Assembly: GCA_032358255.1 (NCBI GenBank)
Contig: JAULBX010012210.1
Coordinates: 186,001-250,000 of the forward strand
Direction: 5' to 3'
Origin: Heterotrichella gracilis
Taxonomy: Eukaryota > Sar > Xanthophyceae > Tribonematales > Xanthonemataceae
Length of the DNA: 64,000 nucleotides
Positions 49,593 to 62,566 of this stretch are shown in pieces (position 1 is the first letter of the stretch; each line of letters starts with the position of its first letter). The position numbers were made by a program, and so were the translations under genes. The notes under the pieces are model-generated. The model was given only the letters and a program-made list of their open reading frames with translations. It ran no database searches and had not been told where the DNA came from.

Positions 49593-50635
49593 TCAGCTCC
49601 CAGCAGAAACCTTCGACACACTCGGCACAGCTATGATGTTGGCAGAGGCCGAGGAATGGGGCTCGTTTGGGGTTTCGCTGGGCTGCAAGGCGTGCAGCCA
49701 ACCTTTCCTGCTCAGCCACTCCTTCAAAGCATCTCTCATCCAGCCATGGCGGCACTTGCCAAAGGCCTCCTCCAGAGTGCACTGCAATGCGAGGGCACAC
49801 GTCACAGATCGCCTACTTGCCCTAGGGTGGCTTGCCAAAAAAACAACTGAACGGTTCTTTTCTTACCCAGTGCCGAATCCTTTGATGGCCCTCTGGCCAA
49901 GACACCAACTCCTCTTTGACGTGCAGCACATACATGTACGCGATGCAGCGCCCCTCTGCAGCCATGTGCTGGCGATCTGCCTTGCCGCTGTAGAAGGGAA
50001 AGGCACCCAGCAGCGGTTCCTGCCCAAGCAAAAGCAGACACATAAAAAATATGGCACACCTGCTGTTGTCAACAAAAACAGGGAGGCAAGAAGGCTCCAC
50101 CCACCTCGAGATGTCCTCTCACGCCTGCCTCCTCCACTGTTTCGCGCATGGCAGCAGCCTCAACGGTTTCATCAGTTTCCCACCCCCCCTGAAGCACCAT
50201 GTTTTGGTGTCAGCATACAAGCAGCAGACCTCAACAATCACAAAACAGCGTTTGCCCACAACAGGACAAGCTATTACCTTGGGGAAAACATAACCTTTGC
50301 CGCCACGACTGGTCACAAGGAGGACCTCTGCCCCACTGGCACTGTCATTCTCCTTGAACCTGACTGGGATGCACCTGCCCAAACGCACAAGCAAATTTAC
50401 AAGGAGGGCTGCAGGCTACTGTTGTCTGGACTCATAGCAGCTGCAAGGACAAAGAGCATGCAATCCGTGGGTGATAAACGCACCCTGCCACAAGTCGCTC
50501 TCCGCTGCTCCCGTACCGCTGGTTCTCCCTCCCTTCCCTAGCTTTCAAGGGAGTAGGCCCGTTTACCAGCGTCGTAGGCATGGCGTGCAGTGGCAAGGTC
50601 AGAGGCGACGAGGGTCTGGTGTCAAGTGCCAACAT
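49593..50635 (-). CDS. DIPP-type Nudix hydrolase
   Basis: Relatives cleave diphosphoinositol polyphosphates and diadenosine polyphosphates. Exons 50635 (or 50581)-50484, 50374-50278, 50188-50105, 50019-49867 and 49781-49593 give 224 or 206 aa. ENQRYGSSGERLVAGCIPVR leads into AEVLLVTSRGGKGYVFPK. The Nudix box GGWETDETVEAAAMRETVEE plus AGV fits GX5EX7REUXEEXGU, with threonine at the first U position. EPLLGAFPFYSGK, VKEELVSWPEGHQRIRHW and EEAFGKCRHGWMRDALKEWL complete the DIPP family pattern. Either of two in-frame ATGs could start the protein; the inner one (50581) gives a more usual N-terminus. A 343-codon open frame on the opposite strand is only a shadow of this gene. Confidence 0.92.
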
Positions 50636-51255
50636 GATTAAGAATCAACTCGGCCATTTGGACCATTGTGGTACATTCAAACTCCCAGGGGGTGGTGTCC
50701 TGGCCACTGGCTGCGCCTGTTCAAAACCGATCAGCCAACACTGCTTGGTAGCACGAAGTCCAAGTCACTGTCCCAGCCACGAGTGCCGCAGTCTGTTTGC
50801 CCGTAAAGCTTGCACGTTGTGTTCTACCCTGCCCTACCACGCTGCCACGCCCACCCTGCCCCGAGTTTGAACTCAACAGCAGCACTGACAACCTCGACAG
50901 CTGCAAAGTGTTTACATCCAGGTAACTGTGTCCAGCGCTTCTTGTGCCAGTGTCCACTGCCTCGAAACACTCGTGGTTTTGTAACAGAGGCGCTTTTGTA
51001 CAGCCAGTTTCCACCGAGTTCCATTTTCCATATTGTCAACTCCCGGCAATGCATTAATATAGTCCTCTGCTGCTGACGAGCTCGTAGTGAGTACGAAAGC
51101 TGTTACATTTAGCCCTTTGCTAGCGCCCACCAGCCCAACAGTCAGTCTCGAAAGTGGCACGAACACAAACCAGGGAGCTGTGAGGTGGAGAACCACCCGC
51201 TAGCGTTCAAATACTCATTCGTTCTGTGGCTAATTGGCGAGGGGCTGTGCCTGCA
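50636..51255. other. Divergent upstream region of the Nudix gene and NUP50
   Basis: About 0.6 kb between divergent starts. It should contain both promoters. No other feature was recognised. Confidence 0.45.
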
Positions 51256-53391
51256 ATGTCCAAGCGACCGACAGACGTGGATATTCCACCTGCTAAGAAG
51301 CGTGGGAACGACCGGCAGTTGACCAAAGATGAAGTTGATGATGATAATGATGAGGTGCCATCCATGTTCCAATGTGCTCCCAAACCTGTCCCAAACTCTG
51401 AGTGGCCACCCTGGCAAACTAAGGCTCTGTTCTCTGCTTAATTTTTTTCCACTGTTTGCTTGGTTGCAAAGTTGGCTGACGGCATGCACACTTGCAGGTT
51501 GAGGAAGCTGGCCAATGGCAGAAGGCCTCCACTGATGTCCTCAAACAGCGGAGGATAATCAAGGCAAGAAGGGGTGCCCCACAGCCCACAGCAACGACTA
51601 CTGGACCATCAGAAACGCCAGCAGCAACTGCAGCAAACCCATTTGCTGGGATGCAGCTACTAGCATCGAATCCCTTCGCAGGGGTGGACCTTGTGCAGCC
51701 AAAGAAAGAGGTGGCCACAGAAGCGGTAAGTTCTCAGGGGGTTTGGGGTCCGTACTTGCACTTGCAGAGCAAGTATTGCAGCGATGACAGCTTGCACTGG
51801 CTTCAATCGTAGGTGGCGAAACCTCCAGAAGCTTCCGGCCAACAAGAAGTGGCGACTGGCCAGGGTGAAGCCAGCCAGGGTGAGAGTGCTGCAGACACCA
51901 AGGTGGCATCAGCAGAAAAGCCTGTGGAGCCTGTCCCAGCAGCCAGTGGGCCTGCCAATCTGTTCACCACTTTTGCAAGCTCAACGACGTCTGGGTTTGC
52001 CTCACTAGCCAACCAACCCACCGCCAGCTTTGGCACTGGCGCGCTCAACTTTTCTGGCACTTCTGGAGGATTTGGCAGCCTTGCGAGCTTGAACCCAAAC
52101 AGTGGTACGAGGACAACCAGTGTTGCAGTTTGCATGGGGTCCCATGTCAAGCCACCATCGCAATACTTGGTGCTGCAAAGTTCTGGCCTGTGTGACGGCT
52201 GGCGCCAGCACATTAAGCATGAAAGTTTGCACACCCACTGGAGGTTGTGTATTTGACATATGTTGTATATATGTGTCCTGCAACGTTCTTCTTGCTTGAC
52301 AAATTGACCCTCCCTGGGTATTGCACAGGGTCTACGATAGCAAGCTCAAATGCCAGCAGCAGCGCAACGGAGGCCAGCTTTTCCTTCAACACTGGCTTCA
52401 CTGGGTTCAATACTACCGGCAGCACCTTTCCAGCTGTGTCCAGTGTCTTTGGTACATCGGGGGCTACGGGAGGTGGCTTGTTTGGTAAGCCCCGTAGTGC
52501 TGTTCAGGGTTTTGGGTTTAGGGTTTGCATTGCACTTTCCAGATCTGTATACAGCGCCGAGAGAGATTGGCCCCTGGTTGGGGCCAATTTACATAGCAGT
52601 TGTCGCTTCCAACTTGCTTCTCATGCAAACCTGTGCACAATGCATGACCGTTGACCGTTGGTGACTGAACCATGCACCTGCTCTTTTTGTAGGCAGCACA
52701 GTCCCGACATCAGTCCCGGCATCCATCAGCAAGACACCTCCTGCTGTCCAACTTGATGACGAGGCGCCTGTGACTGGCGAGGAAGACGAAATCACGGTTT
52801 TCACCGGCGAGGGTGCGCTGTTTGAATTTGATGCAGCCAAAACCTGGAGGGAGCGTGGCCGTGGGGCCATCAAAGTGAACATGACACAGCCCACAGGACA
52901 GGCTCGCCTGGTCATGCGGCAAAAAGGCAACCTGCGACTCCTGCTGAATGCCAACTTGTGGCCTGAGATGATGATCACAAAGATGGACGGGGGCAAGGTA
53001 CGGTGATTTTTTTCATGCATGGCCTTCTTGTCCTTGATACATTTGGTCAGTAATGGTGATGCTGGCATAATTGTGTCATTGTGCCATATTTAATTTGGTT
53101 TTGGCTTGGTTGCAGGGGGTGACGTTTGCATGCATCAACCATGCTAGCGCAACAGAAGATGCTGGAAAGGAGGAGGGTGGGAAAAAGCTATCAACGTACG
53201 CCTTCCGAGTGAAAATGCCGGAGGTTCTGGAGCATTTCATCGCTGCTGTGGATTCACACAAAGCGTCAGGCAAGAAGGTATGCAGTCGCAATCTCCCGAT
53301 TGCAATGTAGTGCAGCCATCGGGAATGAGGTCTCACTTGTGGCCATGTGACCTTGCAGGCTGAGGATGCAGCTGCTGGCAACAAAGTTTAG
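51256..53391 (+). CDS. NUP50: Nucleoporin NUP50 with Ran-binding domain
   Basis: Mobile nucleoporin of the nuclear basket that binds importin-alpha and Ran and speeds import-complex turnover. Seven exons: 51256-51354, 51498-51725, 51813-52104, 52329-52484, 52693-52997, 53116-53277 and 53359-53391. They sum to 425 codons (424 aa). The basic N-terminus MSKRPTDVDIPPAKKRGNDR and QKASTDVLKQRRIIKARRG match the family's importin-alpha-binding segment. The middle holds degenerate phenylalanine-glycine motifs (NPFAG twice, GFGSLASLN, FNTGFTGFN, SVFGTSG, GGLFG). The Ran-binding domain covers about residues 260-410: EDEITVFTGEGALFEFDAAK, WRERGRGAIKVN, GQARLVMRQKGNLRLLLNA and KKLSTYAFRVKMPEVLEHF. All phases agree. 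The last exon adds only ten residues after the domain. Confidence 0.93.
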
Positions 53392-54523
53392 AGCTTGAAT
53401 GGGCACCAGCACCACAAGGACCTAGCCTCGTCCTGGCGTGTTGGATTGCTGTGCCGCGCGGATTGCGCGGATTGGTTGGTTTCAGCATGCGTGGTGGTGG
53501 TTTGCAGCAGTACGGTTACGTGTAGGTTGACAGGGTGCAGGGTGAATGTTTTAGGCAGGTTGGGCACCGTTGTACTTCACAATATGCATGTATAGCTCAT
53601 TTGCTGCATCCACTGGCTGTTGGTCGTACTGGCGTTGATCCTGCCATTGGGGCGGATACCTGTGCGGAACCCGATGGCTGCATGCACGTATACGTAGCTT
53701 TAAACTGGTAGCTGTAGGTCAATGAGCAAATCGCCACCTCTTTAACCTGGTAATAACTCTGTACTTGGCCCCACAGCAAACGAGACATCGTGTACTTCAT
53801 CTATTCCCAGCTGTGAAGCTGCCTGTGTTGATTTAGCACTTGCTTTGTAGTCCCCAAGCTGAACAGATGATTTTGCACAAACTGGGGTCAACAAGGTGGA
53901 GGCCATTGGCTCCAGACAAAGAATTTGTCCTTATTACTAATGCCGCCGCAACAGTTGGAAACAGATGTTGTTTTCTGAAAGTTTATTGAGCAGATCAAAC
54001 TGAGTGGCAAGTTCATTGCAGCAACTACCTGCACCGATGGCGGCTTGGAACGCCTTTTGTTTGTTTGTTTGTATCATATAAACTCACCAGGCAAGGGCAA
54101 CACAGCGTTTAGGGTGTAGGGTTTGTTGAACACTCTGTTCAGCTCTCGAGTGCTCAACAAACCCTAAACCCTAAACAAATAATAATATTAATAGATGTAA
54201 AATAAAATAATAAATTGGGGATGGGTACATAATTGCGGGGGATGGCAATGCCGCTGCCACCCTTGCAATTTTTCTTAGTTCCTGGTGGCCACTGGTTCTC
54301 TACAACCATTTTGTTCACGGTGTTGCGACCTTTAAAGGCTGTAGCATTGCAAAGGTAAAGCATAGAGTAGTGCTGCTTTGGGCGCAAGCGGGTGTGCACG
54401 AGTACCACCAGCGTGTGGGTAGACTTGAGACTAGCCTTGCAAACAGCTAGCCTTGTGCACTGTCACGTCTTTCACCTGTTATTTTAGATAAAAGCACGTA
54501 TGTTGATATAAGGCTTGGGCTGC
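53392..54523. other. Region between NUP50 and leucyl-tRNA synthetase
   Basis: Both genes are on the plus strand, so this should hold the NUP50 3' end and the LeuRS promoter. It contains the telomere-motif hairpin at 54107-54176. No gene was recognised. Confidence 0.5.
54107..54176. repeat. Inverted repeat of telomere-like motifs
   Basis: Arms of about 33 bases (GTTTAGGGTGTAGGGTTTGT... and its near-complement ending CAAACCCTAAACCCTAAAC), with about two mismatches around a short loop. The outer part of each arm is made of TTTAGGG units. Confidence 0.85.
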
Positions 54524-57500
54524 ATGGGTTCTGTCGGCAACTCCCAGTTGTTGCAAACGCAGCAATACACTGGCATGCCAAGTCCTCGGCTGCATGCATC
54601 TTCAGCACCCATGCTATTGAAGGGCTTAGCCAGTGGCAGGACTAGCCTGCTCAACAGTGCTTCAGCTACAACCCAAAGAAGGGGTCTTGCTAGGCTTCTG
54701 CAGTCTCCCTTGACGACACTTGCTGGACACCGTGCCTCTACGCAGCAGATAAGGTGCAGCGCAGTGACTGCCCCTGCTGAGCCCCCCACTACCACTGCTA
54801 CAGTAGCCAGCCCCGGCCAGTCAGCAGCATACCCCTTCACAGCTATTGAGGACAAGTGGCAAGCCTACTGGGAAGCCAACAAAACGTTCAGGACCCCGGA
54901 CTTTCCTGACCTGGACACCAGCAAACCCAAGTACTATGTACTGGACATGTTCCCCTACCCCAGGTGACCAGCAATGCCCACATGCATGCATCGTCCTTTG
55001 GGTCGGTACAGTGAGCGCAGCAGCGTCCCACGTTGCATATGGCAGTTTTTTAGTGGCCTCCTTTCTCTTGCAGCGGTGCGGGTCTGCACGTGGGCCACCC
55101 CGAGGGATACACCGCCACAGACATCATCGCCCGCTACAAGCGCATGAAGGGCTTCAACGTGCTCCACCCAATGGGATGGGACGCCTTTGGCCTGCCAGCG
55201 GAGCAGTATGCACTCCAGGTGGGTAGCGCCCTTGGCACTCACGCACTGAGCCTACTTTTATAGTGGCTCCGCCTACTGCCGTGGCTGTGCCCCATAGAGG
55301 CATTGCGGCAACTAGGTTATCGCAGCGCCAACCTTGGGTTCTCTGTAAATTGTACATCAAATGACTGTTTAACGTGTGCATCCAGACGGGAACCCACCCG
55401 CGGGTGACCACGGAGCGCAACATCAACCGCTTCCGCCAGCAGCTCAAGTCCCTAGGGTTCTCGTATGACTGGGAACGCGAGGTGTCCACCACAGACCCAG
55501 AATACTACAGGTAACGCACCTGGTACAGTGTCATTACATGGAGATTTGTTGCATGCTCATTCCCCAACACTGAGGACGCACTGCGGTTTACTGTCATCCA
55601 TCAGCATCAGCGTGTGTGTTGGGAATCACACCGCCCAGTTGCAAGGTTGCAGCTGCAGTTGCAATCAACCCACCTCAAGCATATCTGTGCCACCATATTG
55701 ATATATTTTCAGGTGACACTGATGCCTACGGGGAGCCTCTGCCACATCTGCATCAAGGACGCCTTACCTGTAGTTCGCCACATGGACAGGGACCATTGCG
55801 CGCACATCCCATCGTCAGATGCATCCCTCATCAGGCAGCGCATGCCACTGTACCGAAGACACTGACATCTATCATGCACCCAGGTGGACCCAGTGGATAT
55901 TCCTGCAGCTGTTTCACAAGGGGCTGGCGTACCAGGCTGAGGTCCCGGTCAACTGGTGCCCTGCCCTGGGCACAGTGCTGGCCAATGAGGAGGTGATTGA
56001 CGGGAAGAGCGAGCGGGGGTCCCACCCAGTGGTGCGCATGCCCATGAAGCAATGGATGCTGCGCATCACTGCCTACGCGGACCGCCTGCTGGAGGACCTT
56101 GAGGATGTGGACTGGGCGGATAGCATCAAGGAGATGCAGCGCAACTGGATCGGCAGATCTGAGGTGGGTTTGGGTTTGGCCCACACATGGCTCGTTTGGA
56201 GCGTATGCCATGTGTACACTTGCACCGCCTGACCACCTTCTGCAATGCAAATTTATCATCGTCATGTGGATGTAATCACCGTGCATGGCGCCAATGGTGC
56301 TTAGTGTCATCTACATCTGATTCATTGGGGTGTCATCTAATCGCAGGGTGCAGAGATTTCCTTTGGGATTAAGGCCGGGGAGGGGACCACAGCCGACCCA
56401 TCCAGCACGCTCACTGTGTACACAACCCGCCCTGACACCATTTTTGGCGCCACATACATGGTCATGGCTCCCGAGCACCCGCTGCTTGGCTCCATCACAT
56501 CCACAAGCCAGCGGGACGAGGTTAAAAAATATGTGGCGGCGGCAGCAGGCAAATCCGACCTTGAGAGGACAGAGCTGCAAAAAACAAAGTCGGGGGTTTT
56601 CACAGGTATCAGACATCAGCAGTGGTGGGGCACGAGTTGTTATTGACTCTGAATCATTATAACTCATAAATGGCATTCCACATGCCACAATGTCAAACTG
56701 GATTTCATGCAGTGCACGCCATCAGGATTGACATCAAGCTTTGGTGCTTGAGCAGAGTGGCGTGTGGCTGTGCAGGCAGCAGCGCAATCAATCCTGCGAC
56801 GGGAGCGGAGATCCCCATCTGGGTTGCCGACTATGTGCTGGGTAGCTATGGCAGCGGGGCCATCATGGCTGTCCCCGGCCATGACACCAGGGACCATGAG
56901 TTTGCTGAGCAGTTCAGCCTGCCCATCCTGCAAGTGGTGGCTGATCCTGCTGGCGGGGAGGTTGACCTGCCCTTCGCTGGTAAGAGTTTAGGTTTAGGGC
57001 TCACTTGCACTTCACTGGTAGGACATGCAGCTCAACTTTGCGGCCCTCAGGGTATGCATTAGTGGTTGGGTTGACACTGGGGGGAAGTATGATGACAGGC
57101 ATGGTTGCGCCATCAACGGCATCAACCTAACACTATTGCTGACTGCCAGAGTTCTATCTGAAATGCCACACTCTGTGCTTTTGCAGCCAAGGGGGTTGCC
57201 ACAAACTCGTCCAATGCCGCTGCTGGGTTGAGCATTGATGGCATGGACAGTGCAGCAGCTGGGGACGCAGTTGTGCAATGGCTGCAAGAAAAGGGTCTCG
57301 GCAACAAGAAGGTCAACTACAAGCTCCGGGACTGGCTGTTTGCACGGCAGCGGTACTGGGGAGAGCCGTTCCCAATCATATACCCAGAGGGTTCAGAGGT
57401 GGGTTATATTATTCATTTGCTTCTTGGCCACCATTGCAATGATTGATCACCATGCAACATATGCACACAGGGTTTGGGTTTTCACGCCATGGGGGGTGCA

Positions 57501-60500
57501 GCACTTAGACATTGGTGACAAGGCTTCTGGAAACCTAATGGTGCATTGACCACCTGCAGGATGCGGTACCTCTGCCTGAGGATGTGCTCCCTTTGACCCT
57601 GCCTGAGACAGATGAGTTCAAGCCCAGCGGGACACCTGAATCCCCACTGGCCAACATCACAGACTGGGTAAATATTGTGGACCCCAGCACAGGTATGCAG
57701 CACAATGGACATTGATGACCTGACCCTTGCGTAATTTCATACATAAGTACCCATGAGTGCTTTGTTCCAGGGGGCCTTGCTTGCCCTTCATCTTAGTGTC
57801 CCCTGTAAGGCATTGAATTCTGGCCAGGTGCTGCAATGCAGTCCTCTGCAATATACTGTTGTGCTTCAGACAGCCTGCTGTGCGGTGCAGTTGCATGACA
57901 CATAGTTGCCTTCCTGCTTCAGGGAAGCCAGCAAGGCGAGAGACCTCCACCATGCCCCAGTGGGCTGGGTCCTGTTGGTACTACCTGCGCTACATCGACC
58001 CAGCCAACAACCAGGCGCTGGCCAGCAAGGAGGCTGAGCAGTACTGGATGCCTGTGGACCTGTACGTGGGTGGGGCAGAGCATGCGGTTCTCCACCTGCT
58101 GTATGCCCGATTCTGGCACAAGGTGAGCCAGGTTTGGGACAAAAGAGCTAACAGCAATTTCTTCTAAAATTATAAGTGTTTTAAACTTTAGCTAGGCGCT
58201 ACTGTAGTAGCAAAGAATAGAAGAATATTTCTTTATAGAAAAAGGAACTTTGCCAAGAATTAATGGTTTAAATATATATAACAAATTGTGGTGCTGCTGG
58301 CCGCTCCCTGTGCACTGCTGTGTACCTCTGCTACTGCTGGTGCTCGCTACCTCTCCCTGTGCACTTGTTCTTGTGCCTGTCATCTCACCTTGGTGGAACG
58401 AGGTTTGAAGGGACTTGCGTCATGCATTGTAAGCAAGGGTGCATGCGCTTGTCCAGCTGCAAAGCCAGGTCAGCATTGCTGGGGACGCCCCTAATTGGAG
58501 ACCAAAGGCTCGCCAAGGAACTCTTTTCAGCCTGGCACCATGCAATGTGACTGTGCAGCGTGGGCATAATATTGGCAGGCAGTGCCATTCCCCCCTAACT
58601 GCCATGATTGTGGACTCATTGCTGCTGAATCGGGTTGTACAGCATTCCTGGAGCGCATTTAACCAACCCTAACTAATGCGCAGGTGCTGTACGATTTGGG
58701 TGTTGTGAGCACCAAGGAGCCCTTCCAACGGCTGGTGAGTCAGGGCATGATCCTGGGGGAGGTGGAGTACAGCGTGCACAAGGATGCCCAGGGCAACTTT
58801 GTGGAGGAGGGCGCCCGGGATGCGGAGTTGACTAGGTACGCAGCCGTTTGGAATGAGGACGTGGAAGAGGACTAGAAAACCTTGCTGTCATCAATGCCAG
58901 GGTGCTGATATGCATCTGCACTTGGATTGATGGGTATATTGGATGGGTTGGACTTGCATGCAGAATGTCTTCATACTGGAGACCGCAATCATTACGGTTT
59001 TAAGTCAACGCTTAAATAATAATAGAAGATCTTTAATAAATTTTAAAATAATACTTGTGCTCATATGGAGTCGAGTCAATTCTACACCACGATCAAAAGT
59101 GCAAGGGCCGTAGCTCACCCTGGCTTAGGGTACTTTGTAACCCTATTCCCTGGTGTGCAGGTTGGAAGCTGCAGAGGTAGACAAGAAGGGCGACGGCTAT
59201 GTCCTCAAGGCAGACCCCAGCATCCGGGTAATGTCTCGCGCACACAAGATGAGCAAGAGCAGGGGCAACGTCATCAACCCAGACGACGTGGTGTACCAGT
59301 ATGGGGCGGACTCCCTGCGGCTGTATGAGATGTTCATGGGGCCCCTCCGGGACACAAAGGTGGGTGGATATGCCACAAGGGTGGTGCATGGTTATTAGGG
59401 ATCCGTTGATCTGTTGCCAATTATTGTGTCACAGTGAATGAACTATTGCGACTTGTTGTGACAGCGCGCTTGGCTATTGTTTAGGGTGTAGGGCATAGGC
59501 AAATGGCACTCATGGCATAATTGCTGTTACAGGGCGATTGGGTATTGTGTAGGGTTTAAGGTCTAGGGTGTAGAGCTCAGGCTGCTAGCACTAATGGCAT
59601 TAGTGGCATCTTAATTGCTGTGATAACGCGAGTGGGTATTGGCTAGGATTTGGGGTTTAGGGTCTAGGTCATAGGCAGCTTGACCTCATGCCATCCCTGT
59701 CCAAAGGGCGCTCCACATGGACCCCATAGTGATGCTGCGCACCGCCCACTGCTGACGTGTGGTGGTCCCTGCTGCCAGGTGTGGAACACCAAGGGTGTGG
59801 ACGGGGTGCACCGCTTCCTGGCGCGCGTGTACCGCCTGGTGTCTGAGGGGGTGGTGGATGAGGAACCCACAGCTGACCAGCTGCGCCTGCTGCACCTCAC
59901 AATCAAGAAGGTATGGGGACCAACGGCGATGCCCCGCTGCAGACCGTGGCTCGAATCATGTTTCACACAGACTGCTGCTTGTGCAGTCGCAGTGTGCACT
60001 CCCACCTGCTGCCTGCCAGTATGAGCAGCATTTGCAGTTGCAATGATTTTCATGCATGGTGAGATGTAGGTCACTTGATTTCATTGTCAGGTTTTTTTTA
60101 CCCTAGGTTGTGGTTTTTCCTCCCAGGTCACCGAGGAGACCGATGAGCTGCGGTTCAACACCGCCATTGCCGGCATGATGGAGTTTGTGAACGGCGCATA
60201 CAAGTGGGGCAACAAGCCCCGAGCAGCGCTGGAGCCATTCCTGCTGCTGCTGGCGCCCTATGCACCCCACATGGCCGAGGAGATGTGGCAGGTAGGCCGG
60301 CTATGGGTGAATGGGGCACATGGCAAACCCTAAACCCTAAACCCACATGGCGGAGGAGATGTGGCAGATAGGCCGGCTATGGGTGAATGGGGCACATGGC
60401 AACCCTAAACCCTAAAGCCACATGGCGGAGGAGATGTGGCAGGTAGGCTGGCCATCACCTCACCCGCTACTATATTAAAGGATTGTTTTGGGTAAAGTGT

Positions 60501-61162
60501 AAAAAGTGTACAATGGTAAACTAGCCATGTGCCACATTCACAAGCCGCCATGCAGGAACGGAGGTGGGTTGAGGGGTCGCTGCAGCTGACCAGTGTGGTG
60601 AAGGACGGGGCGCATGATTTGGATGGATAGGTCGCAGCAAGATCTTGCTGCGCAGCATGGCGCTGTACTCAATTGAATGCCCTGGCATGGTGCACTGCCA
60701 GGCGGCTGATTGCACACCATGCATTGTAGGAGCTGCATGCTGTGTCTGCGGCAGTGTTGCATCCTTGGAGCAAGCTTGCCTGTGGTGCATTACCTTGGCG
60801 CCTTTTAGCAAAGCATTGCATGGACATCTGCATGCGCAGCACTTGCCAAGGGAGAGTTTAATAGAGCACAAGTTCATCGTGTTGCCCCCCATGTGCAGGT
60901 GCTGGGCCACCAGCAGTCCCTGACATATGAGCCATGGCCAGAGGCTGACAGCTCGCTACTGGTGCAAGACACCTTTGCGCTGCCTGTGCAAGTCAACGGC
61001 AAGACCCGGGGGACGGTGGAGGTGGCCGTGGATGTGGATCAAGAAGGGGCGCTCAAGGCTGCGCAGACCATCCAGTCGGTGGTGAACCAGACCAGCGGGA
61101 AGGAGGTCAAGAAGGTCATTTTTGTGCCCGGGAAAATCCTCAACATCATTGTGGGCAAGTAG
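54524..61162 (+). CDS. LARS2: Leucyl-tRNA synthetase, organellar (bacterial type)
   Basis: Charges tRNA-Leu, probably in plastid and/or mitochondrion. Fourteen exons: 54524-54963, 55074-55218, 55386-55510, 55884-56163, 56347-56605, 56776-56979, 57187-57398, 57560-57692, 57923-58122, 58684-58835, 59161-59359, 59779-59910, 60127-60291 and 60899-61162. They sum to 970 codons (969 aa). The first 90 residues are rich in S, T, A, R and L with few acids, as in an organelle transit peptide. The mature start is [15 protein letters not shown]. Class I motifs are present: [20 protein letters not shown] (HIGH-type) and [10 protein letters not shown] (KMSKS). The editing domain shows [15 protein letters not shown] and [15 protein letters not shown]. 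The catalytic core has [12 protein letters not shown] and [20 protein letters not shown], and the C-terminal [14 protein letters not shown] lies in the usual place. All phases agree. Intron 13 holds a tandem repeat of the exon 13 end. Confidence 0.97.
60267..60452 (+). repeat. 75-76-base tandem repeat copying the LeuRS exon 13 end and donor
   Basis: Units start at 60267, 60343 and 60418. Each begins CCACATGGC[C/G]GAGGAGATG; the first two end in CCCTAAACCCTAAA and the third is partial. Unit 1 is the true exon end. In unit 2 the donor GT is AT (A at 60368). In unit 3 GGCAG|GTAGGC is intact. Confidence 0.95.
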
Positions 61163-62566
61163 GCGCGAGGCTTCACGTCGGCACAAACTTGAATTACATG
61201 TAGTTCATCATGTAAATGATTGCAAATGGAAGTGCAGCTCACGGGGTTTGCACACTTGAGCAGCGTAGCTAGCTGGTATGCCTCGACGGGCTGTTGGAGC
61301 AGCACATGGCCAGGGCTGGGCGGCTTGGATTTGTACAATTCACAATTGTACATATTATGTTCATAAACGCTCTTAAATTGTGCTGTAATCTGAATCTGAT
61401 GTGCATTTGTCTGCACAGACAAATTGCTCAGCTGAGTCGTGAATGTAAAGATTGGGATATCCATTTGCATTTCATTTTGATTGATATTCCATGGGTGCCC
61501 TGGTGCGAGCCAGTGGCCTCTTAACTACTAGTAGTCACTACTGAGTACGCCTCTGTGCGTTGCCTTCCTTAAAGGAAGGGAAGAACGTTTCTTCCCTACT
61601 TCTTCCATGGGGCAATGATTGTCCATTGAACGATCACGGTGACCATAATGATTCCCAATAATTGTTGCGAATCAGATTTCAATTTTCAGAGAATCCATTA
61701 ATAGCAGATCCCATGGGTAAAATTGTTACAGTATGGGGGCCGCCAAAGGCTTGCACATTTGAAAATGTTGTATCCATCATTGGTGTGGCAATCGGTGCCA
61801 CCCACTGGGCGGTCTGCCACAGTGCAGTTGTTCATCGCCAGATTGAGCCTACCTCCATGATGGATGATCCAGGCACTATATGAACACTCTCGAAATCTTC
61901 CGCTGAGCGAGCTGCACACCCATTGCGCACCGCGCCCCAAGCATGGATAATCCACTTACTGTGAACGCGCACATTGTGTCAAAGTCTATAGATCATTTTG
62001 ATAGATCATAATGATTGACTGTCAGACATCGACAGCAGCAGCAGCCCTCCAATTGGTTAACCAGTCTCACAACCAATAACACAAATCTTGGCTGGGTATA
62101 ACCATATATCATAACGACGGGCCGTAAAAAATCAACTACCCCCCACCCCACCCACACACATCAGCTGCTGCCATTCTGAATATCACCGGGACACGAGCCC
62201 CAGGCGCCTTTGTGCACACGGTAGTGGGCAGCACTGGATACTGCTGACCTGGCAACATTGAAGGCAAGATTAAAAAGCTGTCAATAATCCACCCTTGCAC
62301 CATGCCAACAACCTACCATTGTGTGATATGGTATTGTGGTACAAAGTGTGAACCATTTCATCCACATGTAAATCTGTTGACAAATCATTTGCGCCCTGAG
62401 GTGGCTGTTCAACGCAGGATATGCTGTGCAAGGCACTGAAAAACCAACCCCACCACTTCCCACCTTGAATGCCATGGTGGTGCAGTACCGTACGCACAGC
62501 GCAACGCATGATGTAGCAACCTAAACGCCCTTCCCCCCACCCCCCTGCGCTGCCCCCCGCGCGCGC
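61163..62566. other. Convergent region of LeuRS and DnaJ
   Basis: About 1.4 kb, noncoding. A sequence near 61493 (GTGCCCTGGTGCGAGCCAGT) recurs near 23817. A TTCCTTAAAGGAA palindrome lies near 61566. No gene was recognised. Confidence 0.45.

Noticed and set aside
49510-50541. 343-codon open frame on the plus strand
   Set aside because: It lies antisense over the Nudix gene, whose exons show clear family motifs and matching phases. The plus-strand product resembles nothing and reads through the Nudix introns.
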